A program made the translations under genes and the position numbers. This document shows positions 1-4,671 of a DNA stretch of 6,980 nucleotides, in pieces. The stretch's first letter is position 1. Every line of letters begins with the position of its first letter. The notes beneath the pieces are model-generated. The model did not search any database. It was not told where the DNA came from and saw nothing but the letters and a program-made list of their open reading frames with translations. Source of the DNA: Bacteroidales bacterium (GTDB lineage: Bacteria > Bacteroidota > Bacteroidia > Bacteroidales > PUMT01); the NCBI GenBank assembly GCA_007132365.1, contig SLOS01000429.1, forward strand, positions 1-6,980, in the 5' to 3' direction.

Positions 1-723
1 ATTACAATTGAGCATGCTGAAGACATTGTTCAGCAACCATTAAACTATCTTTTAGACACAGTGAAACTTAATCAGCTAGTGGATGAGTTTTCCCTTTCCA
101 CAAAAACTTCATTCTGCCCAACTCTCATTGTATATTACAATATTTACAACATGATAATCAAAGATGATATATTGAATTCAAAAGAAATGGAGTATATGAA
201 TCCTCTTATTAAATTATTTGACAGCAAGGGCCAATTTAACAGATGGGATAATGCAAAAAAGAATGACCCTGCAATTGAAAAGAAGATACTTGACCAACAC
301 AATTTTCATCTTTTAGCAATTAAAAAGATGAACGATGCAGGAGTAAATATCGTTTCTGGAACTGATGCAGGAATAGGAATAACAGTACCTGGATTATCAA
401 TCCATCAAGAACTCCAGTTATATAGTAATGCGGGACTTTCAAATTATGAAGTTTTAAAAACTGCAACAATAAACCCTTCAAAATCACATAGTTTAATGAG
501 TGACATAGGTTCCATAGAGAAGCACAAAATAGCAAATTTAATTCTTCTGAAAAATAACCCTTTGGAAGATTTACAAGCATTAGAGAACCCTGAAATTGTT
601 TTTATTAAAGGAAGGGTAATAGATAAAAAAGTCTTAAATGCGTTTAAGACAAAAGCAAGGAAAAGAAATAATTTAATCGCAACCATATTGAGATATTTAG
701 AAAATAAAGTTGTTGAAAAATAA
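1..723 (+). CDS. Metal-dependent amidohydrolase, C-terminal part (cut by window edge)
   Basis: The frame is open from base 1 to the TAA at 721-723, giving 240 visible residues; the real start lies outside the window, and the GTG at 61 is internal. The visible part fits the C-terminal half of the imidazolonepropionase/prolidase-like amidohydrolase family, which hydrolyses C-N bonds with a metal centre in a TIM barrel. Seen directly: IEHAE at residues 3-8, whose His5 would be a metal ligand; SGTDAGIG, whose Asp at codon 364-366 (about residue 122) is the usual last metal ligand; a helix with LQLYSNAGLS followed by LKTATINPSKS; and the family's closing pattern of IGSIEKHKIANLILL, NNPLEDL and VFIKGRVID. 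The usual Gly in 'G-I-EKGKxAdl' is His here. The gene is markedly AT-rich compared with mobA and the GH51 gene, which suggests a different origin. The substrate cannot be told. The family call is fairly secure. Confidence 0.85.
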   Translation: MTIEHAEDIVQQPLNYLLDTVKLNQLVDEFSLSTKTSFCPTLIVYYNIYNMIIKDDILNSKEMEYMNPLIKLFDSKGQFNRWDNAKKNDPAIEKKILDQHNFHLLAIKKMNDAGVNIVSGTDAGIGITVPGLSIHQELQLYSNAGLSNYEVLKTATINPSKSHSLMSDIGSIEKHKIANLILLKNNPLEDLQALENPEIVFIKGRVIDKKVLNAFKTKARKRNNLIATILRYLENKVVEK

Positions 724-726
724 ACT

Positions 727-862
727 ATCGCCAACATGGTATAGCCATAATAGCGGGGCAAGGTGGTTGTTTTGCGGTCGCTGCTCCGCTTGGGCTTTTG
801 TCACGGCAGAAAGTGACGAAGCCCGCAAATCCGCTACTGTGGCTATACCAGGACCATTGGGG
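727..862. repeat. Long imperfect hairpin element, possibly a dispersed or attC-like repeat
   Basis: This segment fills the gap between the amidohydrolase stop and the glycosyltransferase start. The outer arms 737-756 and 831-850 are inverted copies matching at 18 of 20 positions (core TGGTATAGCC, then TAGCGG). Inside them, TTTGCGG at 771-777 can pair with CCGCAAA at 823-829, and GGGCTTTTGTCAC at 792-804 can pair with GTGACGAAGCCC at 813-824 around a short loop. The left strand keeps an unpaired stretch at about 778-791. Outside the arms, CCAA at 731-734 can pair with TTGG at 857-860. A nested hairpin with strand-asymmetric bulges, placed between two same-direction genes, resembles the architecture of integron attC sites, but the canonical RYYYAAC/GTTRRRY core boxes are not both present. 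Similar blocks seem familiar from other Bacteroidota intergenic regions; that is memory, not a search. A 61-codon frame through it (710-895) is probably not a gene. Confidence 0.6.
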
Positions 863-904
863 GTAATTGCAAGAAAGACTTCGCAAAGATTCTAAATCAC
901 CATA

Positions 905-1350
905 ATGAAAATAGCTCTAACAACTTTTGGTTCCAGGGGAGATATTCAACCATATATTGCACTTGGGCTAGAATTACAAAGAAATGGACATTCAGTAACA
1001 ATTTTAACTCATCCCTGGGCTAAAAGAATTGTGAATTATTATGGTCTTACACACATTTCTGTTGGGAAAGATATTGATATTCATAATTGGGCAAAGCTGT
1101 TTTGTTGAGAATTCTTCTAACACTATCAAAGGATTTAAATTCGCGTTAAATTTCATTTTTGATAACTTAAGAAATTGTCATAAAGATTATTTATCAGCAA
1201 TAAAAAATTATGACCTGATAATTGGACATGGTATTGTTGGGGAAGCCGAAGCAGAAATACTTGGCAAACCCTTTATTACAGTCTCTATTGCTCCTATTGG
1301 ACTTCCAAAGGAATACTGGAAATCAAAAAACCTCCTTTGGTTTCAGTTCC
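905..1350 (+). pseudogene. Glycosyltransferase (GT28/UGT-like N-terminal domain), frameshifted and truncated
   Basis: Translation from the ATG at 905 gives the hallmark nucleotide-sugar glycosyltransferase start MKIALTTFGSRGDIQPYIAL, then LELQRNGHSVTILTHP, matching the N-terminal acceptor-side Rossmann domain of GT28/UGT80-like enzymes that glycosylate lipids or natural products. The frame stops at 1106-1108 right after HNWAKLFC. Removing one T from the run at 1100-1103 rejoins it to the next frame as AKLF-VENSSNTIKGFKFAL, which continues with DLIIGHGIVGEAEAEILGKP and FITVSIAPIGLPKEYW. This later frame stays plausible to about NLLWFQF (1345) and then enters unrelated repeat sequence; its stop at 1410-1412 is in that foreign DNA. 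About 145 residues of an expected 400 or more remain, and the UDP-sugar-binding C-terminal domain is absent. The product cannot be active. The family call is strong; whether the frameshift is biological or a sequencing indel in a T run is open. Confidence 0.8.
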
Positions 1351-1437
1351 GGTTCGGACCACTGCCACCTGACGGAGCAAAACACTGCCACCCTTCTGTA
1401 GTATCAACATAATTAATATTTCCAGAAGCTGCCATCT
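1345..1437. mobile_element. Solo terminal remnant of an IS21-type insertion sequence (tentative)
   Basis: Where glycosyltransferase similarity stops, three spaced copies of one short repeat appear: ACTGCCACC at 1361-1369, ACTGCCACC at 1384-1392 and the variant GCTGCCATC at 1428-1436. The first two are preceded by a CGGA tetramer, and the third by the divergent CAGA. Multiple spaced transposase-binding repeats inside each end are known for IS21-family elements, and GGTGGCAGT...CCG-type ends are familiar from Bacteroidota members (recall, not a search). No istA or istB coding sequence follows, so only an end appears to remain. The exact tip is uncertain; the TG at 1338-1339 is one candidate for the terminal dinucleotide. 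The abrupt loss of the glycosyltransferase frame here supports insertion. No target-site duplication can be tested because the other junction is not recognised. Confidence 0.45.
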
Positions 1438-1442
1438 GAGTT

Positions 1443-1467
1443 AAAACAGAAAGGATTTTTCTGTTTT
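1443..1467. terminator. Perfect 10-bp A/T-flanked stem-loop, terminator-like
   Basis: AAAACAGAAA at 1443-1452 is an exact inverted copy of TTTCTGTTTT at 1458-1467, with the 5-base loop GGATT. The A and T tracts on the outer stem would give a U run for transcripts from either direction, as in weak bidirectional terminators, but the stem has few G-C pairs. It lies just inside the IS-like end, so it may be part of that element and shield it from outside transcription. Confidence 0.4.
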
Positions 1468-1531
1468 GGAAACGGGATTTTAAATAGGGCTCATTTATCG
1501 GGCAATAAGAGCCAGAGGGAAACTGCTCGCC

Positions 1532-1566
1532 TGCTTTTAAGCCGGCCCGATGCCGGGTTAAAAGCA
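1532..1566. other. Strong stem-loop, 14 of 15 paired
   Basis: TGCTTTTAAGCCGGC (1532-1546) and its inverse (1552-1566) pair at 14 of 15 positions around the loop CCGAT, with one mismatch (1541 against 1557). No T run follows on the + strand (AAAAAGGC comes next) and none on the - strand, so it is not a typical intrinsic terminator. It could be a recombination or regulatory hairpin, or part of a lost mobile element. The pairing is certain; the role is unknown. Confidence 0.5.
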
Positions 1567-1695
1567 AAAAGGCACCAGGAACTCTCTTTTGACGCCCACA
1601 GACAACCATCGCTATAAAACTTCGCCCTCGGTTGCTGCTCACCTTTATACTTTTACTTATTGTATTTTTCCTGTAACAGTTTTCCTTGATATTCG

Positions 1696-1751
1696 CGGTA
1701 GCTTGGACCGGTGTTATGCAAACGTTCTCATAACAATGTGCCAAGCTATCG
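1696..1751. other. Two-tier stem-loop with TAGCTTGG arms
   Basis: The outer arms TAGCTTGG (1699-1706) and CCAAGCTA (1741-1748) are exact inverse copies, extendable to 1696 and 1751 if one G-U pair is allowed. Nested inside, TGTTATG (1712-1718) and CATAACA (1729-1735) pair around a 10-base loop. Two nested stems separated by an internal loop recall the element at 727-862, but the sequences are unrelated. Whether it is a recombination site, an RNA structure or an IS-derived hairpin cannot be decided. Confidence 0.45.
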
Positions 1752-1844
1752 TAAGTACCAGAGTGAATTAATGCAGAAAAAATATACTGAGAAGAAACAG
1801 AATAAAACGGAACCAGGGTAAAATAACCAGTAAAACTGATATAG

Positions 1845-1882
1845 AAAAAAAAGGGTGTGGACGAAAGTTTACACCTTTTTTT
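1845..1882. terminator. Probable bidirectional intrinsic terminator
   Basis: An A tract (1845-1852) followed by GGGTGT faces ACACC plus a run of seven T (1871-1882), forming a GGTGT/ACACC stem with one bulged G that is extended by A-U pairs. The T run on the + strand and the A tract (T run on the - strand) give the usual bidirectional form. No intact gene ends immediately before it on either strand, so it probably belonged to a gene that has since been lost. Confidence 0.55.
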
Positions 1883-2086
1883 ACCCTATTGCTCTATTAT
1901 CAATATGATAGATGGCGGGGTGAAATTGGAAATCATTTGCTTGTTTTAAAATGAAAATCGAACATGAAAATCCTCACCGGAAAGTAACTCTACTTACAGC
2001 CTGAAACCTACAACTAATCAACAACTCAAAAGGGTGGTATCAAAATGTTCAATCTGATGGTAACATTTTAAATCCCCGTTAAAAGC

Positions 2087-2299
2087 ATGCGTGGAAAGGT
2101 AAAAATGGATAAATTCGAAATGATAAATCCCGTTGTACAACAAACCAATACATTGGCAGTTCTGACCTAAAATCTGCACTCATACTCAGGTGAAACGCTC
2201 TGGAAAGAGAATTGCAAAGAAGTGTACAGGCAAGAAGAAAATAACGAGTGGAAAATCATCCACAGCCATTGGTCGTTGACTAAACCTTCTATTGATTAA
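2087..2299 (+). pseudogene. NTF2/SnoaL-like (DUF4440-type) protein remnant with in-frame stop
   Basis: Read from the ATG at 2087, the frame gives MRGKVKMDKFEMINPVVQQT and NTLAVLT, a TAA at 2168-2170, then NLHSYSGETLW, NCKEVYRQEENNEWKIIHSH and WSLTKPSID before the TAA at 2297-2299. The strand pattern and the closing 'TEVYRxxxGEWKIIHxHWSxTKP' signature match small cone-shaped NTF2-like proteins (SnoaL, DUF4440, CaMKII-association-domain type). Relatives have Tyr or Phe at the stop position, so a single TAT/TAC to TAA change explains it. Only the C-terminal half (about 70 of 130-140 residues) is recognisable; a TAA at 2069-2071 blocks the frame upstream and the N-terminal half cannot be read. 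The gene is broken in at least two ways. Members bind small molecules or act as isomerases or cyclases, but no substrate can be inferred. Confidence 0.7.
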
Positions 2300-2327
2300 T
2301 TATATTGTCACACCTTTAAGATTGCTT

Positions 2328-2471
2328 ATGGATAAAATATTGACATTCATTGATAGACAAGCCTTTCGGGAATGGCTTGGTAAGAATGGGACAGAGAGTG
2401 ATGGCATATGGTTAAACGGTAAAAATCACGGAAAACGCAAAGGTTGCTATTATCACCGGCTTTTATTATAA
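2328..2471 (+). pseudogene. YdeI/OmpD-associated family protein, N-terminal fragment
   Basis: The ATG at 2328 opens a 47-codon frame: MDKILTFIDRQAFREWLGKN, then GTESDGIWL, after which it becomes NGKNHGKRKGCYYHRLLL and stops at 2469-2471. The first 29 residues fit the start of the YdeI/OmpD-associated (bacteriocin-protection) family, where 'FRxWLxxN...GIWL' is followed by 'vfxKK' and later an 'EALCFGWIDG' motif. Those later elements are missing, so about 150 residues have been lost. The break falls just upstream of mobA's stop on the other strand, which suggests a deletion joined this fragment to the mobA end. The fragment starts only 28 bp after the NTF2-like remnant, so the two may once have been co-transcribed. 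The family call rests on one short motif and is moderate. Confidence 0.6.
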
Positions 2472-2479
2472 CACCATTA

Positions 2480-3073
2480 TCACTGTGCCGGCAGGTCATC
2501 AGGGGTGTTGATATTTGTGAATGCCCTCCTCACCCTTTCAGTGTCAGGCATTTCAATGTATTCTGCGTTGATGACAGCAATGAAGCGGCGGACTGACAGA
2601 TCGGGTGAAGAGGCAAGGAACTTCTCCAGATCCGCTGCAAGTGCCGTCCGGTATATCGCATGGAGTGGTTCGGGATATTCTACGAGCACCGGGATGAGGG
2701 CATCTGCTTCGGCCAGGCTCTCATATCGCCGGATAAGCTTCCTGATCACATCCTCATCGACAAAAGGCATATCGCATGGTACAACGAATATGGCGGGTGC
2801 AGCGGCTCTTTTCATTGCTGCGTGAATTCCCCCCAGGGGGCCCTTGTCTCTGATTATGTCTGTAATGGTAACGATTCCCTCAAAGCCTGCATACCTGCCG
2901 GGTGTATTAGTCACAACGAGTATTTCCCCGAAAAGGTTATCCAGTTTACGGGCCAGAACCTTTATAACAGGAACTCCGTCAATCAGCATAAAAGCTTTGT
3001 CCGATCCCCCGAAACGGGTATTCTTCCCTCCTGCGAGGATCACGGCGGTAAGTTGTTTGGCTGCAGCAGACAT
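2480..3073 (-). CDS. mobA: Molybdenum cofactor guanylyltransferase MobA
   Basis: A complete 197-residue cytoplasmic enzyme that transfers GMP from GTP to molybdopterin-bound molybdenum, forming the bis-MGD (or MGD) cofactor used by DMSO-reductase-type enzymes. Visible motifs are the nucleotide-binding LAGGKNTRFGGSDK at residues 13-26 with Lys26, VVTN at 53-56, DKGPLGGIHAAM at 76-87, the metal-binding PCDMPF at 99-104 with Asp101, and EPLHAIYR near 135. Length matches the family (about 190-200). The ATG at 3073 is chosen because only 12 residues precede the LAGG loop, as usual. No moa, moe or molybdoenzyme gene is in view, so it stands alone here and is divergent from the small gene starting at 3148. 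Composition is near 50% GC, unlike the AT-rich left end. Related MobA-like nucleotidyltransferases such as MocA or CoxC cannot be wholly excluded, but the motif set favours MobA. Confidence 0.93.
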   Translation of the reverse strand: MSAAAKQLTAVILAGGKNTRFGGSDKAFMLIDGVPVIKVLARKLDNLFGEILVVTNTPGRYAGFEGIVTITDIIRDKGPLGGIHAAMKRAAAPAIFVVPCDMPFVDEDVIRKLIRRYESLAEADALIPVLVEYPEPLHAIYRTALAADLEKFLASSPDLSVRRFIAVINAEYIEMPDTERVRRAFTNINTPDDLPAQ

Positions 3074-3118
3074 AACTGTTTTAAGAAGGGCAATATATCA
3101 ATAGTTCAAATATTTTCC

Positions 3119-3126
3119 TACTTTTG
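3119..3126 (+). promoter_or_regulatory. Bacteroidota -7 promoter motif for the small gene at 3148
   Basis: TACTTTTG matches the Bacteroidota primary-sigma -7 consensus TAnnTTTG exactly. A start point about 7 bases downstream would give a leader of roughly 15 bases before the ATG at 3148, and would place the in-frame TTG (3124) and GTG (3127) inside or at the edge of the promoter. It thus supports the ATG as the start. No clear -33 TTTG is seen at the expected distance, so this is provisional. Confidence 0.4.
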
Positions 3127-3147
3127 GTGAAACAAAACAGAATAGCC

Positions 3148-3426
3148 ATGACCAGCCGAAGAGACCTCAAGAAGGATATACACTGCCTTACATTTGAGCT
3201 TATATCCGAATGTCTTGTTTATCAGCATTTACACCCCGAAGTAAAGGAAGAGAAAATCAACGCCATTATCGAAGAGATAATCACTCACCGCAACGAATAT
3301 ATTGCCAGGGTCAACCACCCGGACGGAAAGGACAACCCCGCCCTTGTTAAAAAGCACTACCGGGCAATTATAGACGATATTAAAAATAAGACCGTCTCGC
3401 TGCTTGACCAGCTTTCTGAACAATAA
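3148..3426 (+). CDS. Small conserved protein of unknown function (Bacteroidales type)
   Basis: A 92-residue protein from the ATG at 3148: MTSRRDLKKDIHCLTFELIS, then ECLVYQHLHPEVKEEKINAI, IEEIITHRNEYIARV, NHPDGKDNPALVKKHYRAII and DDIKNKTVSLLDQLSEQ. It is highly charged, almost entirely helical by eye, has no signal peptide or membrane segment, and is probably cytoplasmic. The pattern 'RKxLKKDI..L..EL..EC......HPEKKEE..xIIEE....RN...ARVNHPDGKDNP.LVKxHY' is one I associate with a short uncharacterised family in Bacteroidales; no function is known to me. In-frame TTG (3124) and GTG (3127) starts exist, but the ATG fits the family start and the -7 motif upstream. It is transcribed divergently from mobA, with about 74 bp between the two coding starts, so shared regulation is possible but not shown. 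Confidence 0.8.
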   Translation: MTSRRDLKKDIHCLTFELISECLVYQHLHPEVKEEKINAIIEEIITHRNEYIARVNHPDGKDNPALVKKHYRAIIDDIKNKTVSLLDQLSEQ

Positions 3427-3627
3427 TTCTCCGCTGCTGATTTGTCTCTGAATTTTACCAGGCAGAAGCTTTATATTTATATATTTTGTAATTTGTTACT
3501 ATTCAGACTGTTGGTGGTATTGTGACTCCGGTCTTCTGGATTTGCCGCTGCAAAAGCATTTGAATCCGTTTTCCCGTTTATTAACCTGAATTTTTTACGT
3601 TTGGCACAAAAAATTTAAATCCTTGTT
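3427..3627. other. Intergenic gap with no recognised gene
   Basis: About 200 bp between the small protein and the decayed exported protein. No coding sequence is recognised. An AT-rich block lies at about 3470-3500, and a candidate -7 motif at 3596-3603 is listed separately. No strong terminator hairpin is visible after the TAA at 3424-3426. Confidence 0.4.
3596..3603 (+). promoter_or_regulatory. Candidate Bacteroidota -7 motif upstream of the decayed exported protein
   Basis: TACGTTTG fits TAnnTTTG and would start transcription around 3610, 18 bases before the ATG at 3628. No -33 box is evident. If the ancestral start lay further upstream (see the pseudogene at 3628), this match would fall too close to it and be fortuitous. 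Confidence 0.25.
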
Positions 3628-4282
3628 ATGATCCTCTCCCTTACAGGTTTGGCAGAATCAGGTGAGCAGGTGCGCGGAGTACTGAGGGACAGGATAAGGG
3701 AAGCAGTGAGAGGTGAAGCCAAAGAAGAGGAGAAAAAGGTTGAAGCAGAAGAGGTTGAACCCGGCCGGGGTGAGACACCACCCACTCCTTTTCATAGGAG
3801 AATGGAAAAGAGGATGAAAAAAGCCATGGGGATGGCTGATCTGGATTTTGAAGATCAATATACTTTCATCTCAAGTATGAGTATGGATATTGAGAGTTAC
3901 GATCCGGAATCACGTTATGTTTATGCTGTCTGAATCTGAAAGTGAAAAAACCGGCTTGACTCTGAGGATGGATCCCGATGAGCAGGTTGACGTATATGAC
4001 CCCGATAAGAAGATCTATGAAGAAGATGGGATCTATGATACCGGTCCGCTGATCCCGAACTTCAGCAGAACAGGCCACACCAATAGGAAATCAGGATATG
4101 CCTGCAATGAGTACCTGTGTGAAGATGACAGCCTCCGGATAAACATGTGGGTATCAACCGATGCAAAATCCAACAGGAAAAACAACAAAAAACACTCGAT
4201 TTGCAAAAAAGCTTTCAACGATATTGAAGTTGTTGCTTTAAACTCTGGTCATTTACTAAGTTTTAAAAAGCATAAGAAGTAA
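3628..4282 (+). pseudogene. Exported protein resembling DUF4412-type, frameshifted and probably chimeric at its 3' end
   Basis: From the ATG at 3628: MILSLTGLAES, the end of a signal peptide, then a charged linker, PTPFHRRMEKRMKKAMGM, DFEDQYTFISSMSMDIESYD and PESRYVYAV ending at 3931-3933. The same protein continues in the +1 frame with MFMLSESESEKTGLTLRM, DPDEQVDVYDPDKK, then SGYACNEYLCEDDSL and INMWVSTD, running to the TAA at 4280-4282. A net +1 shift at about 3900-3925 is needed. Codons just upstream of 3628 read I-L-V after a TAA at 3616-3618; TTA there would restore a normal KKILILVMILSLTGLA-type signal peptide, so the N-terminus was probably lost to a nonsense change. The 'SM.M.IESYD...GY.C.EY..ED....MW.S.D' layout resembles secreted or outer-surface DUF4412-type proteins of Bacteroidota. 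After about 4165 the similarity fades and the tail looks foreign. The broken state is likely; the family is tentative. Confidence 0.6.
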
Positions 4283-4306
4283 ATTCATTGATAATTGATT
4301 TTTTGA

Positions 4307-4402
4307 GAAATAATCCCAGAAAAGGCCAGGGTTGTCTTTTTCAAAGGTGCGGGGCATGTCGCAAATCTTGACAAACCCGATGAATTTAAACAGGTTTTTT
4401 AA
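4307..4402 (+). pseudogene. Alpha/beta hydrolase, C-terminal tail fragment
   Basis: The + strand frame reads IIPEKARVVFFKGAGHVANL, then DKPDEFKQVF, and stops at 4400-4402. 'GAGH' followed by 'aNldkPdeF' is the typical C-terminal end of alpha/beta hydrolase-fold enzymes, where the His (codon 4355-4357) completes the Ser-Asp-His triad. The frame is blocked by TGA at 4304-4306, and no nucleophile elbow (GxSxG) or upstream domain is present, so only about 31 of some 260 residues remain. It follows directly after the decayed exported protein on the same strand. The fragment is short but the motif is specific. Confidence 0.6.
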
Positions 4403-4560
4403 AAATAGTTGCTGATTTATACAGTAATAAATAAAAGTGATTTTACTATGCGGAACACTACACTTATTAAGCAGTGAATATTAAATATGCTTAAGATCAC
4501 TTTCGTGGAATTGAGATTTGACAGGCAGACCCTCTGTGATGATCCCTCCCCCTTGACCTG

Positions 4561-4585
4561 GCCGGGATAAAAAAAAATTCCCGGC
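4561..4585. terminator. Stem-loop downstream of the GH51 gene, possible terminator
   Basis: GCCGGGA (4561-4567) and TCCCGGC (4579-4585) form a perfect 7-bp GC-rich stem around an 11-base A-rich loop. It lies about 87 bp beyond the GH51 stop on the - strand. The T-rich segment is in the loop on that strand rather than after the stem, so it is not a canonical intrinsic terminator; it may instead protect or delimit the mRNA 3' end. Confidence 0.35.
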
Positions 4586-4601
4586 TTCATCACCGGCAGA
4601 C

Positions 4602-4618
4602 AAACCGGTAGAGGAATA
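4602..4618 (+). repeat. 17-bp direct repeat, copy 1
   Basis: AAACCGGTAGAGGAATA here is identical to 6612-6628, where it encodes KPVEEY in the decayed glycosidase. The copies flank the GH51 gene in the same orientation. Flanking bases differ, so the identity is limited to 17 bp. Confidence 0.6.
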
Positions 4619-4671
4619 ACCGGGACTTTATTGAAATGCCCTGTCAGCTTTTGAACTTACAAAATCTAACT

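Larger units (their letters stand above)
1438..2086. other. About 650 bp without a recognisable gene, rich in hairpins
   Basis: I find no convincing coding sequence here. A 133-codon minus-strand frame (1744-1343) and a 60-codon plus-strand frame (1589-1771) have no recognisable motifs, and the minus-strand one runs through the repeat array of the IS end, so both are likely chance. The stretch contains four stem-loops listed separately (1443-1467, 1532-1566, 1696-1751, 1845-1882). Bases 1883-2086 hold no structure I can name. They should include the missing N-terminal half of the NTF2-like pseudogene that begins at about 2087, but I could not reconstruct it in any frame. Confidence 0.5.
4403..4671. 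other. Non-coding gap before the GH51 3' end
   Basis: About 270 bp without a recognised gene. It contains the 7-bp stem-loop at 4561-4585 and the 17-bp repeat copy at 4602-4618. Short GC-rich inverted pieces of the CCGG type recur at 4581-4628. Nothing else is interpretable. Confidence 0.4.

Noticed and set aside
710..895. 61-codon plus-strand frame overlapping the amidohydrolase end
   Set aside because: It runs through the hairpin arms of the intergenic element and has no domain signature; its apparent conservation in other genomes would follow from the repeat.
1343..1744. 133-codon minus-strand frame
   Set aside because: It crosses the IS-like terminal repeats and a strong hairpin and shows no recognisable motif, so it is probably a chance open frame.
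1696..1751. Second attC-like site
   Set aside because: Although two-tiered, its inner boxes do not fit RYYYAAC/GTTRRRY, and it shares no sequence with the element at 727-862.
2455..2490. CCGGC...GCCGG as a mobA terminator
   Set aside because: Only 5 paired bases separated by more than 25 bases, and it overlaps the mobA stop.
3124..3147. TTG or GTG start for the small protein
   Set aside because: Both overlap or abut the TACTTTTG promoter motif, and the extra residues do not match the family start; the ATG at 3148 is preferred.
3601..3618. Sigma-54 promoter (TTGGCAC)
   Set aside because: The -24-like box is present but the -12 GC element is missing (AT-only sequence there).
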